Positions 1 through 6,984 of a stretch of DNA of 7,933 nt are shown here, one piece after another. The notes below the pieces were generated by a model. It did not search any database. It saw only the letters and a program-made list of their open reading frames with translations, and was not told where the DNA came from. Both the position numbers and the translations under genes were made by a program. Within the stretch, counting starts at the first letter, position 1. Every line of letters begins with the position of its first letter. The stretch lies in assembly GCA_947455015.1 (NCBI GenBank), contig CANGMY010000056.1, positions 1 to 7,933 on the forward strand, written 5' to 3'. Origin of the DNA: Microthrixaceae bacterium. GTDB lineage: Bacteria > Actinomycetota > Acidimicrobiia > Acidimicrobiales > Acidimicrobilacustridaceae.

Positions 1-467
1 AATTCACAATCACTGCAGTGCACACGCCCGGCCACGCAGGTAACCACCTGTGCTTCTTCCTCGAAGACGAGCGCATGTTGTTCTCGGGCGATCACATCAT
101 GCAGGGTTCAACTGTTGTGATCACACCGCCCGATGGTGACATGGGGGCCTATCTCGAGTCGCTCGCAAAAGTGCGCGCTCTGAAGTTGCAGGCGATCGCT
201 CCTGCTCACGGATACGTCATCACTGACCCCAACGCGGTCATTGACTGGTACACCTCGCATCGCCTTGAACGTGAAGCGCAACTTCATGGCTTGTTGCTGG
301 AGATGGGGAGCGCCCGCATCTCGCAACTCGTCGAAGCGGCCTATGTGCCACTCGATCCGATACTCATCCCGATGGCCAAGCGTTCGGTGCATTCGCACCT
401 GCGCAAACTCGCTGATGAAGGAAAAGTCGAAGGCAACGGTGCGCGCGGTGTGTGGTCAGTGATCTGA
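1..467 (+). CDS. MBL-fold metallo-hydrolase, LACTB2-like (3' part only)
   Basis: The reading frame is open from the first bases (frame of position 3) and stops with TGA at 465-467, so the gene begins upstream of the window. The N-terminal half, including the HxHxDH zinc motif, is missing. Visible metal-site motifs are TPGH with its His at 33-35, SGDH with its Asp at 90-92, and PAHG with its His at 207-209. After the HRLERE segment (from 258) comes a stretch of about 65 residues that fits the winged-helix-like C-terminal domain of LACTB2-type hydrolases. In the family these are zinc hydrolases, some acting as endoribonucleases or thioesterases. The substrate here cannot be told. The GTG at 18 is internal: it falls just before the HTPGH motif, in the middle of the fold. 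The gene converges on the MFS gene with 29 bases between stops. A related, complete hydrolase lies at 1891-3012. Family assignment is firm; function is open. Confidence 0.9.
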   Translation, partial: FTITAVHTPGHAGNHLCFFLEDERMLFSGDHIMQGSTVVITPPDGDMGAYLESLAKVRALKLQAIAPAHGYVITDPNAVIDWYTSHRLEREAQLHGLLLEMGSARISQLVEAAYVPLDPILIPMAKRSVHSHLRKLADEGKVEGNGARGVWSVI

Positions 468-499
468 CGTCATTGGTCTGACCGCTGTTGACGAGATCA
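460..499. terminator. possible bidirectional terminator or inverted repeat between convergent genes
   Basis: The two convergent stops lie inside an imperfect inverted repeat. TGATCT (460-465) pairs with AGATCA (494-499), and GTCA (469-472) pairs with TGAC (489-492), leaving a 16-base apical loop and a lopsided internal loop. There is no T-run on either side, so a classical intrinsic terminator is not shown. The position between facing genes is the main reason to list it. Confidence 0.25.
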
Positions 500-1885
500 G
501 TCCGGCGGATGATCGGGGAAGCGATCGTATCGCCACAACACCGGGAACAAAACGATCCAGCCGATCACAACGCCGATCGTGGCGACACCACCGAGTACCA
601 CTGCGCGACCAGTGCCGAGCAACTGGCCGGCGACTCCTGACTCGAATGCACCCAGTTCATTCGATGCGCCAATGAACACGCCTTCGACGGCCATGACTCG
701 ACCGCGTGCGGACGAAGGCGTCACAAGCGGAACCAGTGTGCTTCGTATGAACACGCTCACTGAATCGGCGGCGCTCAACAACATCACGCTGAGGAATGCG
801 ATCGCGAAGCTGTGCGTCATGCCGAGAGTGATCGTGAACAAACCAAAGAATCCGACGGCAATGAACATGATTGGGCCAGTGCGTCGCTGAATCGGTTTGA
901 TGCTGAGCAAGATCGTGACGACTGCAGCGCCAATGCCACCAGCAGCACGGAGCCAACCGAGGCCGACCGCGTTGACATGCAAACGTGTTTCGGCGATTGC
1001 TGGTAGCAGCGCAACCGCCCCACCGAACAACACGGCAAAGAGATCAAGTGAGATCGCACCAAGTAGTGCAGGGTTGCGGCGGATAACCCGGAACCCTTCA
1101 AACGCTTCATGGAAGGTGCGCTTCTTTTTGGTGTCTGCATCTGACGATGCTGTCGGTGCAAGAGATTCGTGGGCGATGTGGTCGGCGTTCTTTTCGCCGA
1201 GGACATCGAGCATTTCGGCGGGGCGCATTTCATCGCCGAGTTCGATGACTGACGCGTCTTGTTCGCCGGCGAGCGAGGTTCCTGGGGCAATGCGATCAGG
1301 TCGGGGTCGAGCGAACTGGATGAGGACGGCACCAGCCGCGGTCAGGATCATGCAGGCGATGAATGGCCACGAGGGCGAGACAACAAAGAGAAAGCCTGCG
1401 AGCACAGGACCGATGATCGCACTCGCCTGCCAGCAGGCCACGTGGAAGGCGATGAGTCGAGGAAGGCCGCCGTCGGGAGCAATATCGGCGGGCATGGAGC
1501 GTGTGGCGGGGCTTACGAACGCTCGTCCGACACCAAACGCAATCACGATGAGGAAAATTGGGAGCGTTGCAGTGGGCTTTGTCGCGACGTACCACGCAAG
1601 CATTCCTGTTGTGATGACTTCGACTGTCAGACCGATCGATGCAATGTGGCGACGGTCGTATCGGTCGGCAAACGTTCCAGTCACCGTCATGAGCAAGAAC
1701 GCCGGTGCAAATTCGGCAAGGCCGAGAAGTCCGAGATCGAGATCGCGCCCGGTCATGTCGTAAAGCTGTTTACCGAGCGCAGTGATTTGGATCATTGCGG
1801 CGATGGTGGAAGCGACCGACGCCAACAAGAACGGTGTGACCGAACGAGTGCGCAGAAGTTGTTTGGCCGAAATGGTTGCTGCCAT
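497..1885 (-). CDS. MFS transporter, EntS/MFS_3-like drug or metabolite exporter
   Basis: This is a 462-residue integral membrane protein of the major facilitator superfamily with about 12 hydrophobic segments. The loop after TM2 holds a motif-A sequence, GTFADRYDRRH (residues 70-80). TM5 has a motif-C-like GPVLAG (159-164), typical of exporters. Residues about 192-258 form a long, acidic cytoplasmic loop between the two six-helix halves. The stretch around residues 381-412, with RSTLVP and RGRVMAVEG, is characteristic of EntS-like exporters. The family exports siderophores, drugs or metabolites by proton antiport; the substrate here is unknown. The ATG at 1883-1885 lies 5 bases after the stop of the upstream MBL hydrolase, with only weak Shine-Dalgarno match, so translation is probably coupled to that gene. 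The two may handle one compound, but that is inference from spacing alone. Confidence 0.9.
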   Translation of the reverse strand: MAATISAKQLLRTRSVTPFLLASVASTIAAMIQITALGKQLYDMTGRDLDLGLLGLAEFAPAFLLMTVTGTFADRYDRRHIASIGLTVEVITTGMLAWYVATKPTATLPIFLIVIAFGVGRAFVSPATRSMPADIAPDGGLPRLIAFHVACWQASAIIGPVLAGFLFVVSPSWPFIACMILTAAGAVLIQFARPRPDRIAPGTSLAGEQDASVIELGDEMRPAEMLDVLGEKNADHIAHESLAPTASSDADTKKKRTFHEAFEGFRVIRRNPALLGAISLDLFAVLFGGAVALLPAIAETRLHVNAVGLGWLRAAGGIGAAVVTILLSIKPIQRRTGPIMFIAVGFFGLFTITLGMTHSFAIAFLSVMLLSAADSVSVFIRSTLVPLVTPSSARGRVMAVEGVFIGASNELGAFESGVAGQLLGTGRAVVLGGVATIGVVIGWIVLFPVLWRYDRFPDHPPD

Positions 1886-1890
1886 GAACG

Positions 1891-3012
1891 TCAGTTTTCG
1901 ACGCGGTAGTCGAAACCTTCTTCGGCAGCGCGACGTTCGGCCTTGCCCGCAAGGCGCAGGTTTTCGAGGTGGGCGTAGGTCTCGCTATCGGCCATAGGGC
2001 CACGACTGCGAGGTGAGAACAAATACTCGGACCACTTCGTGATGGGTGCCCAGCCTGCTTCAGGAGCAGCGTCGACCAGAAGTTGAAGTCGCGTGGCGTG
2101 GTGGTCCTTGATGGCCTCGCAGCGACCTGGAAGATCGCCGAACGGATGACCGTGTGCCGGAAGCACGGTGGTGATTCCTTCGAGGCCAGCAACTTTGTCC
2201 AGGTTCTGCAGATAATTGGACAGCGGATCGCCACCCATGAACCCAGCAATATGCGGAGTGATCGTCGGCAGAACGTGATCGCCCGAGAGTAAGACGCCAT
2301 CTTCGGGATTCCACATGCACAAATGGTCGTGGGTGTGGCCTGGAGTAAAAACGGCAACCCAGTCGCGATCGCCCATACGAACTCGTTGGGAATCGTCAAC
2401 CACGATGGTCGGGCGCGGCGCCTTCATCCAAGAAACTTCTTCAATGCGGCCATCGGCAATCGCGGCCCGAATGCGATCGCGGAACGCCTTGAAGCCCGGG
2501 AACGCTTCTTCCATATCGGCTTCGTCGGTGTTTCCGATTGCGTCGAGGATCGTTCCTGCTTCTGCTGCGTCGGCAGGATCAAGTGGTTCAAGAGGTGTGT
2601 CGTCGAGATCAAGAAGATCGGTCCACTTGCGGAACATGGTCGAGGTCAGAACATCGGAGTGGCTGGCTTCGACGAGCCGATGAGCGCCACCGAAATGGTC
2701 GGGATGCGAATGCGTGATGTAGACGGTGTGCACTCGCGATAACGGAATGTTCGCGTCGCGCATTCGGTCTTGAAGCGCCGCCCACGATTCATCGCTGGGA
2801 AGACCAGGATCGACGAGCGTGAATCCGCGCGAGTCCTCGATGGCGTAGGTATTGACATGACCGAGGCCGGTGAAGTCGGTTGGAAGCTGAAGGCGAAGAA
2901 TGCCTCGCGCAACTTCGGTGATCTCGGTGGACGCGTCTTCTTGTTCTTGTCGAGGCACGCGCGGCGCTTCAGCGCTGTGTGCGTGCTTGCTGTGATCGTG
3001 TGCGTCCCCCAT
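1891..3012 (-). CDS. MBL-fold metallo-hydrolase with LACTB2-like C-terminal extension
   Basis: The gene encodes a 373-residue soluble zinc hydrolase of the metallo-beta-lactamase superfamily. The full metal site is present: HSHPDH at residues 101-106, His226 in TPGH, Asp245 in SGDH, and His287 in PAHGH. The core begins with the usual GHVNTYAIED and LVDPG strands (51-70). A helical insert (about 125-200) separates the first His motif from the second half. After residue 300, HHATRLQ and a segment of about 60 residues fit the C-terminal helical/winged-helix domain. The N-terminus is an odd His-rich tail (HDHSKHAH, residues 5-12) followed by a charged linker. The ATG at 3010-3012 has no clear Shine-Dalgarno; TAGTGT ends 9 bases before it and could be a -10 element. 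A start further inside is possible because the first 28 residues are not part of the fold. orn ends 37 bases upstream and the MFS gene starts 5 bases downstream, so it is probably in one transcript with the exporter. Substrate is unknown. Confidence 0.92.
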   Translation of the reverse strand: MGDAHDHSKHAHSAEAPRVPRQEQEDASTEITEVARGILRLQLPTDFTGLGHVNTYAIEDSRGFTLVDPGLPSDESWAALQDRMRDANIPLSRVHTVYITHSHPDHFGGAHRLVEASHSDVLTSTMFRKWTDLLDLDDTPLEPLDPADAAEAGTILDAIGNTDEADMEEAFPGFKAFRDRIRAAIADGRIEEVSWMKAPRPTIVVDDSQRVRMGDRDWVAVFTPGHTHDHLCMWNPEDGVLLSGDHVLPTITPHIAGFMGGDPLSNYLQNLDKVAGLEGITTVLPAHGHPFGDLPGRCEAIKDHHATRLQLLVDAAPEAGWAPITKWSEYLFSPRSRGPMADSETYAHLENLRLAGKAERRAAEEGFDYRVEN

Positions 3013-3049
3013 GACGATCCGACACTACCGCCCGAGAGCGGCGTGGAAC

Positions 3050-3616
3050 TCAGGCGCTGGGTTCGGGTGCAGTGTCTGCACCCTCGAGCAGGCAGAAGGT
3101 GTCTCGGTAATAGCGGAGTTCGAAAACGCTCTCACGGATGTCATCGAGGGCGCGATGACCCTCGGCTTTACGAGGTGCACCCTTAAGAAGGGTGGGGTTC
3201 CAGCGCTTGATGAGTTCTTTGAGGGTTGAGACATCGACGGAGCGGTAATGAAGAAAGTTTTCGATCTCGGGCATATAGGTGGCCAGAAAACGGCGGTCGG
3301 TGCCGATGGAGTTGCCACACAAGGGGACGGTCCGGGGCTCGGCGATGTGCTCGCGCAGGAAGGCCATTGTGGCGTCGTTGGCCTCTTGAAGGCTGATGGT
3401 CGAGGCTTCGATCTCGGGAAGCAACCCGCTGCGGGTGTGCATGTTTACGACGACTTCGTCCATAAACGCCAAGGCTTCAGGCGGCTGGTAGACGACCAGG
3501 TCGGGGCCTTCGGCAATGATTTCGAGGTTGTCGTCGGTGAGAAGTGTGGCGATCTCGACGATCACGTTTTTGGCGGTGTCGAGGCCTGTCATTTCGAGAT
3601 CGATCCAAGCGAGCAT
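3050..3616 (-). CDS. orn: oligoribonuclease (3'-5' exonuclease of nanoRNAs)
   Basis: The 188-residue product is a complete Orn, close to the usual length of about 180-215. Orn is a cytoplasmic DEDDh exonuclease that degrades 2-5 nt RNA oligomers, including pGpG from cyclic-di-GMP turnover, to mononucleotides. All catalytic residues are visible: Asp6 and Glu8 in WIDLEMTGLD, Asp107 in GTDRRF, and His154 and Asp159 in GHRALDDIRES. The segment HYRSVDVSTLKEL (123-135) is a hallmark of Orn as opposed to other DEDD exonucleases. The ATG (3614-3616) fits exactly, with the DLE motif beginning at residue 6. Upstream on the minus strand, TAGGAT lies 6 bases before the ATG. It can be read as a leaderless -10 box, or its AGGA as a Shine-Dalgarno with 7-base spacing. 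The gene diverges from dut and is followed by the MBL hydrolase. Confidence 0.97.
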   Translation of the reverse strand: MLAWIDLEMTGLDTAKNVIVEIATLLTDDNLEIIAEGPDLVVYQPPEALAFMDEVVVNMHTRSGLLPEIEASTISLQEANDATMAFLREHIAEPRTVPLCGNSIGTDRRFLATYMPEIENFLHYRSVDVSTLKELIKRWNPTLLKGAPRKAEGHRALDDIRESVFELRYYRDTFCLLEGADTAPEPSA

Positions 3617-3628
3617 GACCGGATCCTA
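3617..3628 (-). promoter_or_regulatory. putative -10 element for leaderless orn transcript (or its RBS)
   Basis: On the minus strand TAGGAT occupies 3628-3623 and is followed by six bases (CCGGTC) and the orn ATG. This matches the TAnnnT -10 spacing expected if transcription starts at the A of the ATG. No clear -35 is seen 16-18 bases further up. The AGGA within it could instead be a ribosome binding site, so the reading is ambiguous. Confidence 0.45.
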
Positions 3629-3642
3629 CGCACCGTCCTACG
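3624..3642. repeat. short direct repeat TCCTACG x2 in the orn/dut gap
   Basis: TCCTACG occurs at 3624-3630 and again at 3636-3642, offset by 12 bases. The copies overlap both -10-like elements, on opposite strands. A regulator's half-sites are possible, but so is chance or a by-product of two similar -10 boxes. Confidence 0.4.
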
Positions 3643-3650
3643 ATCGGCTG
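3639..3650 (+). promoter_or_regulatory. putative -10 element for leaderless dut transcript
   Basis: TACGAT at 3639-3644 is followed by six bases and then GTG at 3651, the spacing expected when the first base of the start codon is the transcription start. ATGACC at 3615-3620, with an 18-base spacer, is a weak -35 candidate (4 of 6 to TTGACA). There is no Shine-Dalgarno before the GTG, which fits a leaderless message. Confidence 0.45.
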
Positions 3651-4097
3651 GTGCTTGAAGTTCCCGTGATGCGTCTTGACCCTGATCTTGAACTGCCGGC
3701 CTATGCCCGAGTTGGCGATGCGGGGCTTGATCTTCTTGCGCGTGAATCCGTTGTTCTTCTGCCCGCTGGGGGTCGAGCACTCGTGCCAACGGGCCTCGCG
3801 GTGGCGATTCCCGATGGTCATGCCGGGTTTGTACAGCCTCGGAGCGGTCTTGCCCTGAAGCACGGAGTGACCTGTCTCAACACGCCCGGTCTCATCGACA
3901 GTGGGTACCGAGGGGAACTCAAGGTGCTGTTGATCAACACTGATCCGGTTGAACCCTTTGAGGTCAAGCGTGGTGAACGCATCGCGCAACTTGTTGTGCA
4001 GCGAGTTGAGCATGTTGTGCTTGTGCCCGTCGACGACTTTGATCATCTCGGCGAATCAGAACGCGGCGACGGCGGATTCGGCCACACCGGCAGATAA
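3651..4097 (+). CDS. dut: deoxyuridine 5'-triphosphate nucleotidohydrolase (dUTPase)
   Basis: The enzyme splits dUTP into dUMP and diphosphate, keeping uracil out of DNA and feeding thymidylate synthesis. It works as a cytoplasmic homotrimer. All five trimeric-dUTPase motifs are present in order: DAGLDL (motif 1, from about 3717), PRSGLAL (motif 2), the GLIDSGYRGELKV stretch (motif 3, with the catalytic Asp and the uracil-binding Tyr), RGERIAQLVV (motif 4) and RGDGGFGHTGR at the very C-terminus (motif 5, the arm that closes over the nucleotide). From GTG 3651 the protein has 148 residues and begins MLEVPVMRLDP, which lines up with the start of mycobacterial Dut as I recall it. An in-frame ATG at 3615 would give 160 residues, but it overlaps the orn start codon (shared CATG) and has no good RBS. 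It remains the alternative. The gene ends convergent with the ATPase, 58 bases away. Confidence 0.95.
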   Translation: MLEVPVMRLDPDLELPAYARVGDAGLDLLARESVVLLPAGGRALVPTGLAVAIPDGHAGFVQPRSGLALKHGVTCLNTPGLIDSGYRGELKVLLINTDPVEPFEVKRGERIAQLVVQRVEHVVLVPVDDFDHLGESERGDGGFGHTGR

Positions 4098-4107
4098 GTC
4101 GCGTTGA

Positions 4108-4142
4108 ACGAGAACCGCCGTTAGGGCAGTGATGTGGCTCGT
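4108..4142. terminator. weak hairpin in the dut/ATPase convergent gap
   Basis: The 58-base gap between facing stops (4098-4155) holds ACGAG (4108-4112) opposite CTCGT (4138-4142), with CC/GG pairs continuing inward past a two-base bulge. A small GCC/GGC pairing lies in the loop. There is no T-run, so termination is only suggested by its place. I see nothing else in the gap. Confidence 0.2.
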
Positions 4143-4155
4143 GATACGACCTGTA

Positions 4156-6516
4156 TCAGTCGGCCGAACGTTGTTGCGGGACTGACCAGTCGGTGAGTCG
4201 CCATCCCGCTTCGATGATCGCTGAAGCGATAACGCCGATGCCGATTGCACTGGCAATATCGCGCGCATCGGGAAGCGGAAGCGCGAAGTAGTCGCGGAAG
4301 CCTGGGATGACCAGCGCGCCGACGAAGGCGAGAGCCATTCCAATGACCAAGACGTACTTCCACCACAACATCGGGCGACAAAGAATCGCCAACACCCACA
4401 GGGTGACGGTCATCAGCGTGATGACGGCGACAGTGCGGGCCTGCTCGAGGGGAACATCCGAACTGCGTTCGAGGATGTACGCGATGAGTGTGGCGGCTGC
4501 GGCAATGACGCCAGCGGGAATCGCAAACTTCAACACGCGGCGCAGGAAGCCTGTCATTGCCCGGCGGTTGTTTTGTGAAAGCGCAAGGAAGAAGCCGGGG
4601 ATACCGATCGTCAGTGACGAGATGATCGTGAAGTGGCGGGGGAGGAACGGAAAGGGAATACGACCGATTCCGACGGCAAGCGCGAGCACAACTGCGTAGA
4701 ACGTCTTGGTGAGGAAGAGGTTTGCGACGCGTTCAACGTTGGCGATGACGCGCCGGCCTTCGTTGACGACCGAAGGGAATACGGAGAAGTCGTTGGCAAG
4801 AAGAACAAATCGGGCGACTGCTCGAGCAGCCGCGGAACCCGAGCCCATTGCAACGCCAACATCGGCGTCTTTGAGAGCGAGGGTGTCGTTCACGCCGTCA
4901 CCAGTCATCGCAACGGTGTGGCCACGCGACTGGAGCGCGTGCACCATCGCGCGCTTTTGCTGAGGGGTGACACGTCCAAATACCGAGTGCTTCTCAAGTA
5001 CGTCGGCGAGCGCTTCTTGATCTTCGGGAAGCGTGCGTGCATCGATGGGGTCATCTGCGCCGGGTACGCCGCATCGGGTAGCGACGGCGCCAACTGTCAC
5101 CGGGCTATCGCCGGAGATGACTTTGACAGCGACGCCTTGTTCGCCGAAGTAGGCGATGGTTTGTGGAGCAGCGTCGCGAAGTTGCTCGTCAAGAACGACA
5201 AGTGCAGCGGGTAGAAGTGCGTCGGGAAGTGCTTCACCGTGAAGCCCCGAGGGCGAAGCAGCAAGAAGCAGGACTCGTTGGCCGCGACCCGAGTAGTGCT
5301 GCAGTCGGCTCTGCGTCGCCTTGAGGGCTGCTCCAAGTGGCGCCTTCTCAAGGAGGATGTCGGGAGCGCCGAGGTACCACGTGCCGTGGTCGGCAAATTG
5401 TGCAGCGCTCCACTTGCGGGCGGAAGAAAACGCGATTGAGTCAGTGAGCGTCCAACCTGGACCAGTGGGATATTCGGCCACGATTGCCGCAAGGCTTGGG
5501 TTTGGGTGATCGTCGGACGTGCCGATCGCTGCAAGTACGGACACGGCATCAACCGACGAAGTGGCGCTGCCAACGTGTTCGACAGTGGAGAGCGACAGCG
5601 ATCCTTCGGTGAGCGTCCCCGTCTTGTCGAGACAGATCGTGTCGACTCGAGCCAATCCCTCGATTGCTGCGAGTTCTTGGGTGAGCACTTTCTTGCTCGC
5701 CAGTCGTGTTGCGCCAAGTGCGAACGCGATGCTCGTGAGTAGAACGAGACCTTCGGGCACCATGGCGACAAGTCCCGCAACAGAACCCTGCACTGCCGCA
5801 GTGAACCCATCATGAGTCGCGAGTTGCGAGGTGATCAGCAAAATCGCGATTGGAATCATCATCCAGCCGACGATCTTGATGATTTGGTTGATACCGGTGC
5901 GGAGCTCACTCTTTACGAGCGAAAAGCGGCGAGCTTCGCTTGAGAGCCGGAACGCGTACGAGTCGGCCCCAACAGCGGTCGCGCGCATAATTCCACTGCC
6001 GGCCACAACGAAACTTCCCGACATGACCTTGTCGTCGTTCGCTTTGTCGACTGGGTCGGCCTCGCCGGTGAGGAGCGACTCATCGATCTCGAGGTTGGTG
6101 CTCTCAAGGACCTCGCCGTCGACCACGATTTGATCGCCGAGGGAGAGAACGATGATGTCATCGAGAACGACATCCTTTGAAGCGATCGTTGTATCGGTGC
6201 CATCGCGACGAACTGTTGAATGTGGAGCGTTCAGAACTGCGAGAGCATCGAGTGAACGCTTTGAGCGAACTTCCTGGAAGATGCCAATTGCAGCGTTCGC
6301 GACGAGGACAAAGCCAAAAAGTCCGTCTCGATACTCACCAACCGAAAGGATGACCACGAGAAGAATGCCGAGCAGAAAGTTGAATGGCGTGAAGACGTTT
6401 GCCTTGATGATCTGACCGATCGTGCGGCTCGTCGGATCAGGAACATCGTTGGTACGGCCGTCGGCACGGCGCTCAGCGACATCGGAACTACTGAGTCCTT
6501 GCAGTGTTGTTGTCAT
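4156..6516 (-). CDS. ctpE: P-type cation-transporting ATPase, CtpE-like (putative Ca2+ pump)
   Basis: The 786-residue membrane pump is of the HAD-IC P-type ATPase family. Landmarks in order: an N-terminal cytoplasmic segment; TM1-2 (about 43-80); the actuator domain with LTGEADP (149-155), where TGEA replaces the usual TGES; TM3-4 (about 213-270) with PEGL (254-257); the phosphorylation site DKTGT with Asp297; a short nucleotide-binding domain with YLGAPD in place of the KGA motif (381-386); KVISGDSP (465-472); the hinge GDGVND (539-544); then about six C-terminal TMs (600-775). No N-terminal heavy-metal domain or CPC motif is present, so it is not a Cu/Zn/Cd pump. Length and motif wording match mycobacterial CtpE, reported to take part in Ca2+ uptake. 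The ion here is inferred from that resemblance. GGAAA five bases before the ATG is a usable RBS. It is the last gene after two usp genes, 21 bases downstream of the second. Confidence 0.92.
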   Translation of the reverse strand: MTTTLQGLSSSDVAERRADGRTNDVPDPTSRTIGQIIKANVFTPFNFLLGILLVVILSVGEYRDGLFGFVLVANAAIGIFQEVRSKRSLDALAVLNAPHSTVRRDGTDTTIASKDVVLDDIIVLSLGDQIVVDGEVLESTNLEIDESLLTGEADPVDKANDDKVMSGSFVVAGSGIMRATAVGADSYAFRLSSEARRFSLVKSELRTGINQIIKIVGWMMIPIAILLITSQLATHDGFTAAVQGSVAGLVAMVPEGLVLLTSIAFALGATRLASKKVLTQELAAIEGLARVDTICLDKTGTLTEGSLSLSTVEHVGSATSSVDAVSVLAAIGTSDDHPNPSLAAIVAEYPTGPGWTLTDSIAFSSARKWSAAQFADHGTWYLGAPDILLEKAPLGAALKATQSRLQHYSGRGQRVLLLAASPSGLHGEALPDALLPAALVVLDEQLRDAAPQTIAYFGEQGVAVKVISGDSPVTVGAVATRCGVPGADDPIDARTLPEDQEALADVLEKHSVFGRVTPQQKRAMVHALQSRGHTVAMTGDGVNDTLALKDADVGVAMGSGSAAARAVARFVLLANDFSVFPSVVNEGRRVIANVERVANLFLTKTFYAVVLALAVGIGRIPFPFLPRHFTIISSLTIGIPGFFLALSQNNRRAMTGFLRRVLKFAIPAGVIAAAATLIAYILERSSDVPLEQARTVAVITLMTVTLWVLAILCRPMLWWKYVLVIGMALAFVGALVIPGFRDYFALPLPDARDIASAIGIGVIASAIIEAGWRLTDWSVPQQRSAD

Positions 6517-6537
6517 GGCTGTTTCCGTGAGTTTCGA

Positions 6538-6966
6538 TCAACTGGGATGAACGACAACAACGGGACACGTTGCATGATGCACACACTGCTGGCTGATTGA
6601 GCCCACGAGAACTCCGGCAAATCCGCCATGCCCTCGAGATCCAACGACAAGAAGTTCGGCGGTATCGGCAGCGTCGAGCAATGCGCGTGCCGGGTTTCCT
6701 TCGGCGACAAGTGTGGTGACGGGAACTGGTGATTCAGCAGTAATTCCCTCGTCGGCCAGGATGGCAAGAAGCGTTGCGCGTGCATCGGTTTCAAAATCAT
6801 CGGGCGTGTTCATCGCACCGAATGTCGGTAATGACGCCGTGATCGGGTACTGCCAAACGATTACTGCCTCGAGTGCGTCTTTGCGCAATTTTGCTTCGGC
6901 AAATGCCCATCGAAGCGCTTCACGCGAACCATCGGATCCGTCAACGCCAACAACGATCTTTCCCAT
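6538..6966 (-). CDS. universal stress protein, UspA family (ATP-binding type)
   Basis: The 142-residue product is a single Usp domain of normal length. It starts with the beta-strand KIVVGVDGSDGS (3-14) and the helix SREALRWAFAEA. The nucleotide-binding signature G-2x-G-9x-G-S is complete at residues 109-123 (GSRGHGG through VGS) and is followed by the last strand CPVVVVHP. Such proteins are small cytoplasmic dimers that bind ATP and are induced by starvation, hypoxia or other stress; their exact task is usually unknown. AGGAAA on the minus strand (6977-6972) gives a good Shine-Dalgarno 5-7 bases before the ATG. The gene follows the first usp by 18 bases and precedes the ATPase by 21, as expected in one operon. 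The two Usp proteins are clearly different from each other, so this is not a recent duplication. Confidence 0.94.
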   Translation of the reverse strand: MGKIVVGVDGSDGSREALRWAFAEAKLRKDALEAVIVWQYPITASLPTFGAMNTPDDFETDARATLLAILADEGITAESPVPVTTLVAEGNPARALLDAADTAELLVVGSRGHGGFAGVLVGSISQQCVHHATCPVVVVHPS

Positions 6967-6984
6967 GTTGATTTCCTAAACCCT

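Noticed and set aside
18..467. GTG at 18 as the true start of the left hydrolase
   Set aside because: It sits directly before the HTPGH zinc motif in mid-fold and the frame is open further left, so the gene is cut by the window edge.
897..1763. A 288-codon plus-strand open frame opposite the MFS gene
   Set aside because: It is antisense to a gene with clear MFS motifs. Its product is rich in Arg, Ser, Ala and Pro with no recognisable domain, as expected of a shadow frame in GC-rich DNA.
3516..3614. N-terminal extension of dut upstream of 3615
   Set aside because: The extra 33 residues lie inside orn on the other strand, resemble no part of dUTPase and would make it unusually long.
3248..3658. 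A 136-codon plus-strand open frame opposite orn
   Set aside because: orn has every catalytic residue on the minus strand. The opposing frame shows no domain and is explained as a shadow.
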